NCBI RefSeq assembly: GCF_007827045.1
Contig: NZ_RPFW01000005.1
Location: forward strand, 515,835 to 579,834
DNA from: Trebonia kvetii
GTDB lineage: Bacteria; Actinomycetota; Actinomycetes; Streptosporangiales; Streptosporangiaceae
Direction: 5' to 3'
DNA length: 64,000 bases
Both the position numbers and the translations under genes were made by a program. Shown piece by piece: positions 25,069 through 32,674 of the stretch; positions within the stretch are counted from its first letter, which is position 1; every line of letters starts with the position of its first letter. Under the pieces are notes generated by a model, which made no database searches, was not told the DNA's origin, and saw nothing but the letters and a program-made list of their open reading frames with translations.

Positions 25069-26196
25069 CTATCCGCGCCACCAGGCGTCGAGCTCGGCGC
25101 GGGTTGGCGCGGTGGCCGGGCCGTGCCTGGTCACCGCGTAGGCAGCCGCAGCGTTCGCCCTGGCGGCGGCGTCAACCGGGGAAAGCCCGTCGGCAAGGGC
25201 GGCGAGGAACACCCCGGCGTGCGCGTCCCCGGCGCCCGTCGTGTCGACGGCGGTCACCACCGGGGCCGGCACGCGCTCGACGGCGCCCGAGGCGCGCGAG
25301 CCCACGTAGCAGCCGCGAGCACCGACCCGGACCAGGACGCCCCCGGCACCGTCATCAGCGCGAGCGCCGGCCACGCCAAGCAGGCGCCGCACCATCTCAC
25401 CGGGATCAAAAGCCTCACCGGGATGAAGAGCCTCACCGGAATCAACAGCCTGACCAGGATCAGTGGCCTCACCAGGATCAGCAGCCTGACCAGGATTAAG
25501 CGCCCGGACGGTGCCGGCTAGCACCGTGGCCTCCCGCTCGTTGCAGCTCAGCCAGTCGCAGCGGGCGAGCACGGGCCCGAGCACCGCGGCCGGGATCTGC
25601 GCCGCCAGCGGGCCGGGATCGAAGAACAGCAGCACACCGAACGGTAGTGCTGCTGCCCACGCCCCGAGGACCGACCCGGAATCCGGCGCGACGAGGCCAT
25701 ACCCCGACACGTACACCGCGTCCCCCGGCCCGGCCGGTACGCCGTCCCAGCCGCCGGGCCCGCGGACGGTCTCCGCGCCCAGATGCGTGACGAACGTGCG
25801 CTCCGCGTCCGGTTCGACGAGCGCGACGTCAAAGCCCGTGTCGCGGCCGGCGTCGGCCGGCCGCAGCACGGCGATGCCCTCCGCGGCCAGCGCCGATCGG
25901 ATGACGTCGCCCCACGGGCCGGTGCCGTGCCCGCCGGCGTACAGCACGAGCAGGCCGTGCCGCGCGGCCGCCGACATCACGTTGAATCCGCCGCCCGCCG
26001 TGACCTCGGATGATGTCGCGAGCATGTCGCCGCCGCGCGGCGGCAGCGCGGGCACGCGCAGGACGACGTCGACGATCGCCTCGCCGGCGAACACGAGGCG
26101 GCGCGGGCGGGACGGGCGAGGCACGCCACCGTCCGGGAACGCGAGACGGCGCGGCGGCGGGGACGGGCGGGGCACTCCACCGTTCGGGATAGTCAT
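25069..26196 (-). CDS. PfkB-family carbohydrate/nucleoside kinase
   Basis: 375 residues. VFAGEAIVDVVLRVPALPPRGGDMLATSSEVTAGGGFNVMSAAARHG is the PfkB N-terminal signature region, and VVTAVDTTGAGDAHAGVFLAAL holds the catalytic Asp of the C-terminal signature. It phosphorylates a sugar or nucleoside with ATP. ATG 26196 overlaps the stop of the upstream ADP-ribosylglycohydrolase gene (ATGA), so the two are coupled. Odd features: a 34-residue N-terminal leader made of two copies of PxGGVPRPSxPxRRL, and a six-fold hexapeptide repeat inserted mid-protein (DNA 25396-25503). Confidence 0.9.
   Translation of the reverse strand: MTIPNGGVPRPSPPPRRLAFPDGGVPRPSRPRRLVFAGEAIVDVVLRVPALPPRGGDMLATSSEVTAGGGFNVMSAAARHGLLVLYAGGHGTGPWGDVIRSALAAEGIAVLRPADAGRDTGFDVALVEPDAERTFVTHLGAETVRGPGGWDGVPAGPGDAVYVSGYGLVAPDSGSVLGAWAAALPFGVLLFFDPGPLAAQIPAAVLGPVLARCDWLSCNEREATVLAGTVRALNPGQAADPGEATDPGQAVDSGEALHPGEAFDPGEMVRRLLGVAGARADDGAGGVLVRVGARGCYVGSRASGAVERVPAPVVTAVDTTGAGDAHAGVFLAALADGLSPVDAAARANAAAAYAVTRHGPATAPTRAELDAWWRG
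25396..25503. repeat. six tandem 18-bp repeats inside the PfkB gene
   Basis: Six 18-bp units of the form CTSACCRGGATSARVRGC, diverged by a few bases each, stand in tandem. In the encoded protein they give six hexapeptides such as ADPGEA, DPGQAV and HPGEAF. The frame is kept, so the array is an acidic Pro/Gly loop that can vary in copy number by slippage. Confidence 0.85.
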
Positions 26197-27272
26197 GCGC
26201 GCAGCGCCAGGAGTGAGTCAGCCAGGCCGCGCAGTCCGAGGCCCTGCGCGTCGATCACGCTGGCAGCGAGCGGCGGGAAGGCGGCCAGGCCGTGACAGGC
26301 GCCCCCGACCGCGCCGGCGATCGCGGCGATGGTGTCGCAGTCGCCGCCGAGCGACGCGGCGAGCAGGCAGGCCCGCCACGGGTCGCCAGGCACGGCGCTG
26401 AGCACGGCGAAGGCGGCGGGCACCGACTCCTGGGTCGCCAGGCTGGTGCCGACGAGCGAGTAGATGACCGCGGCGGCCTCCTCGGCGGGCTTGCCGGCGA
26501 CCAGGCCGGCCGCCCACTCGATGCGCGCCGCGACGTCGGCGCCCGCGACCCAGTGGCCGCGTTCCGCGCCCAGTCTGGCGGCCTCGATCGCGACGGATAT
26601 CGCCGCCGCGACGTCCGCGCCGCCCACCCCGGCGCTGACCGCGGCGGCAACCGCCGCGGCGCCGGCCAGCGCGACCGACGTGTTGTGCGTGACGAGGCTC
26701 GCCTCGTGCACGGCGGCGACCAGCGCGGGCAAGTCGTCGGCCGCGGTTGCGATGCCGACCGGGGCGATCCGCATCGCCGCGCCGTTGGTGTCGCCCGAGG
26801 TCCCCGCCTCCTCTGGCGGTGTTCCGGTGAGCACCGCCTCGATCGCGCGGCGAGTGGAGGGGCCGAGCAGGTCAAGCGACCCGCGCGCGCACATCTCGCG
26901 CTCCCAGGCGATAAGCGCGGTCGCCAGCTCGCGGGGATCGGCGCCGGTGAGCAGCAGGCGGCCGAGCAGGACGGCCTGCTCGGTGTCGTCGGTGACGGCG
27001 CCGGCCGGCATTCCCGCCGCGATCGGGTGCCAGGCGGGCGCGGGCTCGAACCCGGTGAGCAGCGGGCCCCAGTGCTCGGTGATCTGCCGCCGGCTGAGCA
27101 GTTGCGTCGGCATGCCAAGGGCGTCGCCTATCGCCAGACCGTAGAGGGCGCCGCTGGCCCGGTCAGCTGACTGCTGAGACGATAGTGACGACGGTACGGA
27201 CAAGGGGGCCAGTCTCCCTAATGCGAGGTTTACCCGGTTGGCAGTAATGTCCCGGGCTACAGGGTTGGACAC
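26193..27272 (-). CDS. ADP-ribosylglycohydrolase-family protein
   Basis: 359 residues. GALYGLAIGDALGMPTQ, AVTDDTEQAVLLGR, GDTNGAAMRIAPVGI, THNTSVALAGAAAVAAAVSAG and SLGGDCDTIAAIAGAVGGA are the metal-binding motifs of the DraG/ARH fold, with paired Asp and Thr ligands for two Mg ions. The family removes ADP-ribose or cleaves related N-glycosidic bonds. The GTG start at 27272 leaves only 23 bp to the divergent permease and has no clear binding site, so the true start may be slightly downstream. Coupling to a PfkB kinase suggests hydrolysis then phosphorylation of a ribosyl compound. Confidence 0.9.
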   Translation of the reverse strand: MSNPVARDITANRVNLALGRLAPLSVPSSLSSQQSADRASGALYGLAIGDALGMPTQLLSRRQITEHWGPLLTGFEPAPAWHPIAAGMPAGAVTDDTEQAVLLGRLLLTGADPRELATALIAWEREMCARGSLDLLGPSTRRAIEAVLTGTPPEEAGTSGDTNGAAMRIAPVGIATAADDLPALVAAVHEASLVTHNTSVALAGAAAVAAAVSAGVGGADVAAAISVAIEAARLGAERGHWVAGADVAARIEWAAGLVAGKPAEEAAAVIYSLVGTSLATQESVPAAFAVLSAVPGDPWRACLLAASLGGDCDTIAAIAGAVGGACHGLAAFPPLAASVIDAQGLGLRGLADSLLALRA

Positions 27273-27295
27273 TACCGGCGAGGAAGGGGCACCGG

Positions 27296-28768
27296 GTGAC
27301 TACCGCGGCGCAGCAGCAGGGCCCGCTCGTTCTCGAGACCAACGGGATCAACATCATCAGCGAGGACGAGCGGAAGGGGTCGCCGCGCAGCCTGTTCTGG
27401 CCGTGGTTCGCCGCCAACATCTCGGTGCTTGGCCTCAGCTACGGCGCCTACGTGCTCGGCTTCGGCATCTCGTTCTGGCAGGCGTGCGTGGCCGGCCTCA
27501 TCGGGATCGTGGTGAGCTTCCTGCTCGTCGGGTTCGTCGCGGTGGCGGGCAAGCGCGGCTCCGCGCCGACGCTCGTGCTGTCCCGCGCGCCGTTCGGCGT
27601 GCAGGGCAACAAGCTGCCCGCGCTGGTGTCCTGGGTCAGCAACGTCGGCTGGGAGATCGTGCTCACCGTGCTGGCGACGCTGGCCACCGCGACGGTGTTC
27701 CGCCAGCTCGGCTGGAGCTCTGGCGACGTCACCAAGGTAGTCGCGTTCCTCGTCATCACCGTGCTGATCGTCGGTAGCGCGGCGCTCGGCTTCGACACGA
27801 TCATGCGGCTGCAGACCATCATCACCGTGGTGACCGGGATCCTGACCGTCATCTACTTCATCCTCGTCGCGGACAAGATCCACTGGTCGACGGTGTCCGG
27901 GCTGCACTCGGGCTCCGCGCAGGCGTTCCTCGGCGCGACCGTACTGGTGATCACCGGCTTCGGCCTGGGCTGGGTGAACACAGGCGCCGACTACTCGCGC
28001 TACCTGCCGCGGCGTACGCCGGGCGCCGGCGTGGTGTGGTGGACCACGTTCGGCGCGTCGATCGCGCCGATCTTCCTGCTCGGGTTCGGACTGCTGCTCG
28101 CCGGCTCGTCGCAGTCGCTGTCCACCGCGATCAACTCCGACCCGATCGGCGCGCTCGCCACCATCCTGCCCACCTGGTACCTGGTGCCGTTCGTGATCGT
28201 CGCCGTGCTCGGGCTCGTCGGCGGCGCGGTGCTCGACATCTACTCCTCAGGCCTGACGCTGCTCGCCGCGGGGCTGCGCGTGCCGCGCTGGTCGGCCGCG
28301 CTGCTCGACGGTGTGCTGATGATCGTCGGCACGATCTACGTGGTGTTCTTCTCAAGCAACTTCATCGGGCCGTTCGAGGGATTCCTGATCACGCTCGGCG
28401 TGCCGCTCGCCGCCTGGTGCGGGGTGATGCTCGCCGACATCGCCCTGCGCCGCAAGGCTTACGACGACGCCGACCTGTTCACCTCCGCCGGCCGGTACGG
28501 CACGGTGCAGTGGGTGCCGGTGTCGCTGCTGGTCCTCGGCGCCGTGATCGGCTTCGGCCTGGTCGTCAACACCTACGCGAGCTGGCTGTCCTGGCAGGGC
28601 TACCTGCTCGGTCCGTTCGGCCTCGGCGGCAAGACCGGCACCTGGGAGTACGCCAACCTCGGCGTGATCGCCGCCCTGGTGGTCGCCTTCCTCGGCTGGC
28701 TGATCCTCGGCCGCGCCACCATCCGCCGCCAGGAAGCCACCCCCGAGACGGCCGCCACCCGCGTGTAG
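27296..28768 (+). CDS. NCS1-family purine/cytosine permease-like transporter
   Basis: 490 residues with about twelve membrane segments. SLFWPWFAANISVLGLSYGAYVLGFGISFWQA is the opening of NCS1 transporters; APFGVQGNKLPALVSWVSNVGWE, GFGLGWVNTGADYSRYLP and GGAVLDIYSSGLTLLAAGL match conserved loops. It imports a nucleobase or nucleoside with a cation. GTG 27296 follows GGAAGGGG. The divergent neighbours (ADP-ribosylglycohydrolase, PfkB kinase) suggest that the imported compound is split or phosphorylated by them. Confidence 0.92.
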   Translation: MTTAAQQQGPLVLETNGINIISEDERKGSPRSLFWPWFAANISVLGLSYGAYVLGFGISFWQACVAGLIGIVVSFLLVGFVAVAGKRGSAPTLVLSRAPFGVQGNKLPALVSWVSNVGWEIVLTVLATLATATVFRQLGWSSGDVTKVVAFLVITVLIVGSAALGFDTIMRLQTIITVVTGILTVIYFILVADKIHWSTVSGLHSGSAQAFLGATVLVITGFGLGWVNTGADYSRYLPRRTPGAGVVWWTTFGASIAPIFLLGFGLLLAGSSQSLSTAINSDPIGALATILPTWYLVPFVIVAVLGLVGGAVLDIYSSGLTLLAAGLRVPRWSAALLDGVLMIVGTIYVVFFSSNFIGPFEGFLITLGVPLAAWCGVMLADIALRRKAYDDADLFTSAGRYGTVQWVPVSLLVLGAVIGFGLVVNTYASWLSWQGYLLGPFGLGGKTGTWEYANLGVIAALVVAFLGWLILGRATIRRQEATPETAATRV

Positions 28769-28831
28769 CCGGTCACCCTCCCGGCCGCCCCCTGGCAGCA
28801 ACGCGAGGGGCAGCGGCGGCTCAGCGGCGGG

Positions 28832-29875
28832 TCAACGGCGGTGCGGGTCGATCATCGTCATGCCCGCGGGCGATGCCGAGTCGAACGCGGGCAGCAGTTC
28901 GCTCGCCTCCTCAAGGCCGATGATTCGCTCGATCAGGTCTTGCGGCCGCAGGTCGCCGCGCTCGATGAGGGCGAGCATGCCGGGATAGTCGGCGGCGGCC
29001 ATGCCGTGCGAGCCGAGCAGGTCCAGTTCCCAGCCGATGACCCGCGCCATCGGCAGGCGCGGCTGCCCGACGGCCGCGGGCAGCAGCCCGACTTGGACGT
29101 GCCTGCCGCGGCGGCGCAGTGAGAGGATAGCGTTGGCGCAGGTCTGCTCGCTGCCGGCCGCGTCGACGGAGACATGGCTGCCGCCCTCGGTGACCTCCAC
29201 GACCAGTCCCGGAATGTCGCGAGCGCCGTCGGCGGTCAGCACGTGGTCCGCGCCAAGGCCGGCCGCGGCCGCCAGGGCGCCGGGGTGACGGTCGACGGCG
29301 ACGACGCGCGCACCGAGCGCCTTGGCGATCATCACTGAACTCAGGCCGACCCCGCCGGCGCCGATCACCGTCAGCCATTCACCGGCGGCCAGCCCGGCGC
29401 GCCCGGTCAGCGCCCGGTAGGCGGTGGCGAACCGGCAGCCGAGCGACGCCGCGGCCTCGACCGTGACGCCCTCCGGTATGGCGACCAGGTTCGTGTCGGC
29501 GGCGTGCAGCGCCACGTACTGCGCGAACGACCCCCAGTGCGTGAACCCGGGCTGCTGCTGCTCGGGACAGACCTGCGCGTTTCCCGACCGGCACCACGCG
29601 CAGCGGCCGCACCCCTCGACGAACGGCACGGTGATCCGGTCGCCAACCGACCAGCGCGACACCCCGGTCCCCGTCGCCACCACGACGCCAGCCAGCTCAT
29701 GCCCAGGCACGTGCGGCAGGCTGATCTCGTCGTGCCCCGCCCAGGCATGCCAGTCGCTGCGGCACAGCCCGGTCGCAAGCACCCGCACCACCACCCCGCC
29801 GTCCGGCGGAACGGGATCGGGCACCTCCCGTACGGTCAAGGGTCCGCGAATGCGGTCAAGCACCATCGCACGCAT
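28832..29875 (-). CDS. zinc-dependent alcohol dehydrogenase (MDR family)
   Basis: 347 residues. The catalytic zinc site is seen in GLCRSDWHAW and PHVPGHELAGVV; the structural zinc lobe is CGRCAWCRSGNAQVC; the NAD fold motif is GAGGVGLSSVMIAKALGARVVAVD. The length and order are those of medium-chain alcohol dehydrogenases. It oxidises an alcohol or reduces an aldehyde with NAD(P). It converges with the permease gene and is 56 bp downstream of the membrane sigma-partner gene on the same strand. Confidence 0.93.
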   Translation of the reverse strand: MRAMVLDRIRGPLTVREVPDPVPPDGGVVVRVLATGLCRSDWHAWAGHDEISLPHVPGHELAGVVVATGTGVSRWSVGDRITVPFVEGCGRCAWCRSGNAQVCPEQQQPGFTHWGSFAQYVALHAADTNLVAIPEGVTVEAAASLGCRFATAYRALTGRAGLAAGEWLTVIGAGGVGLSSVMIAKALGARVVAVDRHPGALAAAAGLGADHVLTADGARDIPGLVVEVTEGGSHVSVDAAGSEQTCANAILSLRRRGRHVQVGLLPAAVGQPRLPMARVIGWELDLLGSHGMAAADYPGMLALIERGDLRPQDLIERIIGLEEASELLPAFDSASPAGMTMIDPHRR

Positions 29876-29931
29876 GACGGCTATTCAACCCGGTCTATCT
29901 AGCCAGAATCACGGTTCTGGCCTGGCCGCCG

Positions 29932-30804
29932 TCAAAACGCTCCGGAGGCGGACTCGCTGGCGCCGTCGGTGGTGACCGCGGTTACGCGGTAGGTATCGAG
30001 GGTGAACTCGTGCCCAGCGCTTGGGCGGTTGAACTGGAAGCCGAACCGGTACGCGGTCGGCTGGAGGGTCTGCCCGGGCTTGAGGGTGATCTCATAGACC
30101 AGGCCGTCCGGTTCGCTGCGCACCGTGGTCTCGACCTCGGGCGGGAGGAGCGTCGTCCACATCCCGGTGGACCGCACGGACTGGCCGCCAGAGACGGCGA
30201 CGGTCACGTCGAGTTCTCGGATGGTGTGCGTCGTGGTGACGGTCAGGTCTTCCTGTGCCCAGTACTGCGAGCTGTACGGGTCCACGGTCCCGGCTGCTGT
30301 CAGCGGGCCGGCCGGCCCGGTCGCGCTGGGTACCGGGGTGGCGACGGGCTGGGTGGTGGCGGGCGGGGCAGTAGCGATCGGGGTGGTAGCGGTGGGGAGC
30401 GCCGCGCTCGATGCGGACAGCGGACCCGGTCCGGAAGTCACGGCCGTGGAACCCGGGCCGCCCTGCGATGCCGCAACCGTACTTGACGGATGCGCGGCCG
30501 GGGTGTTGCCGAGGCCAAGCGACGCGGCCACGGCGACGGTCGCCGAGGCCAGCACCAGGAGACCAAGCGGGACGCCGATCAGCCGAAGCCGCGCGGGGCC
30601 GGCGGACCGGCGGGGCTCCGTACGGTGCGGCTCCGCACGGCGCGGCCCGCCCAGACGGCGTTCGTCGGCGATCAGGTGCTCAAATCTGGCGCTGATACGG
30701 CCAGAGTCCGGCTCATGCTTGTGTGCCTGCTCGCGCAGCGCGGCGGTCAGCCACACGGCGTCCGGTTGCGGGTCGCGTGCTCGGTGGCTATTCGCCCGGT
30801 TCAT
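29932..30804 (-). CDS. membrane partner (anti-sigma-like) of the ECF sigma factor, with extracytoplasmic beta domain
   Basis: 290 residues. The cytosolic N terminus has VWLTAALREQAHKHEPDSGRISARFEHLIAD (17-47), a helix pattern found in proteins encoded after SigE-family sigma genes. One membrane helix lies at about 74-97. A Pro/Ser/Thr/Ala linker (98-172) leads to a C-terminal domain of about 110 residues rich in alternating hydrophobic and Thr residues (YWAQEDLTVTTTHTIRELDVTVAVSG...YRFGFQFNRPSAGHEFTLDTYRVTAV), which looks like a carbohydrate-binding beta-sandwich. Its start overlaps the sigma stop by 4 bp (ATGA). There is no zinc HxxxCxxC anti-sigma motif. Role inferred: membrane sensor holding the sigma factor. 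Confidence 0.65.
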   Translation of the reverse strand: MNRANSHRARDPQPDAVWLTAALREQAHKHEPDSGRISARFEHLIADERRLGGPRRAEPHRTEPRRSAGPARLRLIGVPLGLLVLASATVAVAASLGLGNTPAAHPSSTVAASQGGPGSTAVTSGPGPLSASSAALPTATTPIATAPPATTQPVATPVPSATGPAGPLTAAGTVDPYSSQYWAQEDLTVTTTHTIRELDVTVAVSGGQSVRSTGMWTTLLPPEVETTVRSEPDGLVYEITLKPGQTLQPTAYRFGFQFNRPSAGHEFTLDTYRVTAVTTDGASESASGAF

Positions 30805-31388
30805 CGGGTCGCTCCTTCGGCTGTGGACCGGCGGTTCCCGCCGCGTTCCGCGCTCGGGGCGGAACGCGATCCCCGCAGGAGGGCTGCGAGTTCTTCAAGT
30901 CCGCGTGAGCTTTGGCTCTTGACGGTGCCCACGGCGATGCCGAGGGTCTCAGCGGTTTCCCGTTCGCTGAGACCGTAGTAGTAGCGCAGGACGACGCAGG
31001 CTCGTTTCCGGGCGGGCATGCGGAGCAGAGCCTTGCGCAGATCGAGCGCGGCGTCCGTGTCTGGGTCTTCGGACTGCTCGCCCCGCCCGGCGCTCCACAG
31101 CCACCAGCCATGACGCTCGCGGACCAATCGCGTGGTGCGGGCGCCGGCGATGTTGGCCACGATGCGGCGCACATACGCCAACGGCCAGTCAGTGGAGGCG
31201 ACCCGGGTCCAGCTTTTCCACGCCTCGGCCATCGCCTCGGCCGTGACGTCGTCGGCCGCGTGGTGATCACCGGTCAGCAAGTAGGCGAAGCGCGCCAGTT
31301 CGCGGTAATGGTCGGCGAAGAATACGTCGAATGCGGCGCGGTCAGCGCCCGGCCGGCCTATCGCGGCCTCACCCTCGGCGTCGTGCAC
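30801..31388 (-). CDS. SigE-family ECF RNA polymerase sigma factor
   Basis: 195 residues. Region 2 is FFADHYRELARFAYLLTGDHHAADDVTAEAMAEAWKSW; region 4 is MPARKRACVVLRYYYGLSERETAETLGIAVGTVKSQSSRGLEELAALL. The spacing and the LRY(Y)YGLSE motif mark the actinobacterial SigE-family ECF group. It directs RNA polymerase to an alternative promoter. It is the first gene of a two-gene unit with the membrane partner. A promoter signature shared with the expansin and hydrolase genes lies 97 bp upstream, so it is probably autoregulated. Confidence 0.93.
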   Translation of the reverse strand: MHDAEGEAAIGRPGADRAAFDVFFADHYRELARFAYLLTGDHHAADDVTAEAMAEAWKSWTRVASTDWPLAYVRRIVANIAGARTTRLVRERHGWWLWSAGRGEQSEDPDTDAALDLRKALLRMPARKRACVVLRYYYGLSERETAETLGIAVGTVKSQSSRGLEELAALLRGSRSAPSAERGGNRRSTAEGATR

Positions 31389-31484
31389 GCGGGAAATCTA
31401 GCATTCCATACATCAATGAATCGGCATCTTTCGTCCACCGGGCTGCCGGATGACCGGCTGCGGGCGTTCAGGTGTTCCGCACGA

Positions 31485-31514
31485 TGTGGCCGCCGGCCGG
31501 CGAAAAGGTTGCCG
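31485..31514 (-). promoter_or_regulatory. ECF-type promoter upstream of the sigma gene
   Basis: Minus strand: CGGCAACC (31514-31507), TTTTCG beginning the spacer, exactly 17 bp, then CCACA (31489-31485). The same box and spacing recur before the expansin and the glycoside hydrolase genes, which implies autoregulation by the adjacent ECF sigma factor. Confidence 0.65.
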
Positions 31515-31552
31515 CACGTTACATGATTGTGACCTTCCCGCTCGGTCCCGCA

Positions 31553-31582
31553 CGGCAACCTTTTCGGCTTCCCGCGGCCACT
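31553..31582 (+). promoter_or_regulatory. ECF-type promoter upstream of the expansin gene
   Basis: CGGCAACC (31553-31560), TTTTCGG beginning a 17-bp spacer, then CCACT (31578-31582), 40 bp before the GTG start. The match to the element at 32589 continues to a shared CGT at 31588-31590. It lies within the 234-bp gap between the divergent sigma and expansin genes. Confidence 0.68.
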
Positions 31583-31622
31583 GAGGGCGTTAACCGAACC
31601 CGATCTTCCGAAGGGAAGCAGT

Positions 31623-32561
31623 GTGAAGGCAGCGCCCGTGCTGGCGACCGCGGCGATCCTCGCCGCCGCCGGCCTCGTCATCCCCCTGACCATGGCGGCC
31701 CGCACCCACCTCGAGCCCTCTGCCGGGCATGCGGTGGTCATGCGGACCTCCGCAGTCGTCACTCCAGCAGGAGGGTCGCCAGCGATGGCGGGATCGCCAG
31801 CGCTGGCCGCTGGAACAGCCAAGGCAACGGCCCGGTCCGCCGCCATGCGGACCACGCCGACGGCGACGCGGACCACGCCGACAGCGACGCGGACCACGCC
31901 GACGGCAACGCAGACCACGCCGACGGCGTCCGCCAAAGCACCGCTCGCGGGCCGGATCGTTCCCGGCGTCACCTACCACGGGGTCGCCACCGAATACAGC
32001 GCGGGGAACGGCGATGGCGCCTGCCTGTTCGGGCCGGCCGCTAACCTCATGATCGCGGCGATGAACTACACCGACTATGAGACCGCCAAGGCGTGCGGGG
32101 ACTACGTACGGGTCAAGGCGGCCGATGGAGCCTCGGTCACGGTGCTGATCACCAACGAATGCCCGCTGCCCTGCGCACCCGGGCAACTCGACCTCAGCCA
32201 GCAAGCCTTCGCCAAAATCGCCAACCCGGCGGCCGGCCGGATCACGGTCACGTGGCAGCTGCTCAGCCCCGCCATGTCCCGCACCATTTCCATCCGGTAC
32301 ATGACCGGCTCCAGCCAGTGGTGGTGCGGCATCCAGGTCATCGGCCACCGCAATCCGGTGGCCCGGCTCGAGGTCCGCGCCGGCAACCGCTGGCGACGGC
32401 TGCCGCGGACTGGCTACAACTACTTCATCTCCGCCCATGGCAGCGGATGCGGCGGACCGATCCGGATCACCGACATCTACGGCCAGCGACTGACCATCAA
32501 CGGCGTCGCGCTGCTGCCGAATGTCAAACAGCCGACTCGGGTTCAGTTCGCCCGTCACTGA
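31623..32561 (+). CDS. secreted bacterial expansin (EXLX1/YoaJ-like)
   Basis: 312 residues. A signal peptide occupies about 1-26. A Thr/Pro-rich linker with four TRTTPTA repeats (75-102) follows. The six-stranded double-psi barrel D1 (about 113-212) has GVATEYSAGNGDGACLFGP, ITNECPLPC and the essential Asp-190 in GQLDLS. D2 (about 215-312) has the aromatic binding surface SSQWWCGIQVIGHRNPVARLEV and TGYNYF. Expansins loosen cellulose and hemicellulose networks without hydrolysis. GTG 31623 follows AAGGGAAG. It should act with the neighbouring xylanase and hydrolase in plant-wall attack. Confidence 0.95.
   Translation: MKAAPVLATAAILAAAGLVIPLTMAARTHLEPSAGHAVVMRTSAVVTPAGGSPAMAGSPALAAGTAKATARSAAMRTTPTATRTTPTATRTTPTATQTTPTASAKAPLAGRIVPGVTYHGVATEYSAGNGDGACLFGPAANLMIAAMNYTDYETAKACGDYVRVKAADGASVTVLITNECPLPCAPGQLDLSQQAFAKIANPAAGRITVTWQLLSPAMSRTISIRYMTGSSQWWCGIQVIGHRNPVARLEVRAGNRWRRLPRTGYNYFISAHGSGCGGPIRITDIYGQRLTINGVALLPNVKQPTRVQFARH
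31845..31928. repeat. four tandem 21-bp repeats in the expansin linker
   Basis: Four near-identical 21-bp units (ACGCGGACCACGCCGACGGC plus one base) encode four TRTTPTA heptapeptides (first Thr replaced by Met in unit 1), a likely O-glycosylated spacer between membrane-proximal leader and barrel. Confidence 0.85.
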
Positions 32562-32588
32562 AGATCCTGACGAAGATTTGCGTTTTCG

Positions 32589-32618
32589 CGGCAACCTTTG
32601 CGGGCCTTCCGGGCCACT
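32589..32618 (+). promoter_or_regulatory. ECF-type promoter upstream of the glycoside hydrolase gene
   Basis: CGGCAACC (32589-32596), TTTGCGG beginning a 17-bp spacer, then CCACT (32614-32618), with CGT at 32624-32626; the whole 38-bp layout matches the element before the expansin base for base in spacing. The ATG is 57 bp downstream of the CCACT box. Confidence 0.68.
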
Positions 32619-32674
32619 AGGAACGTGCGCGTCCCCCGCGCGATCACCAACTGGACGGAAGGCCCGCAGTATCC

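Noticed and set aside
31845..31928. Expansin-gene repeats as a CRISPR-like or regulatory array
   Set aside because: They keep the reading frame and encode a Thr/Pro linker, so they are a coding minisatellite.
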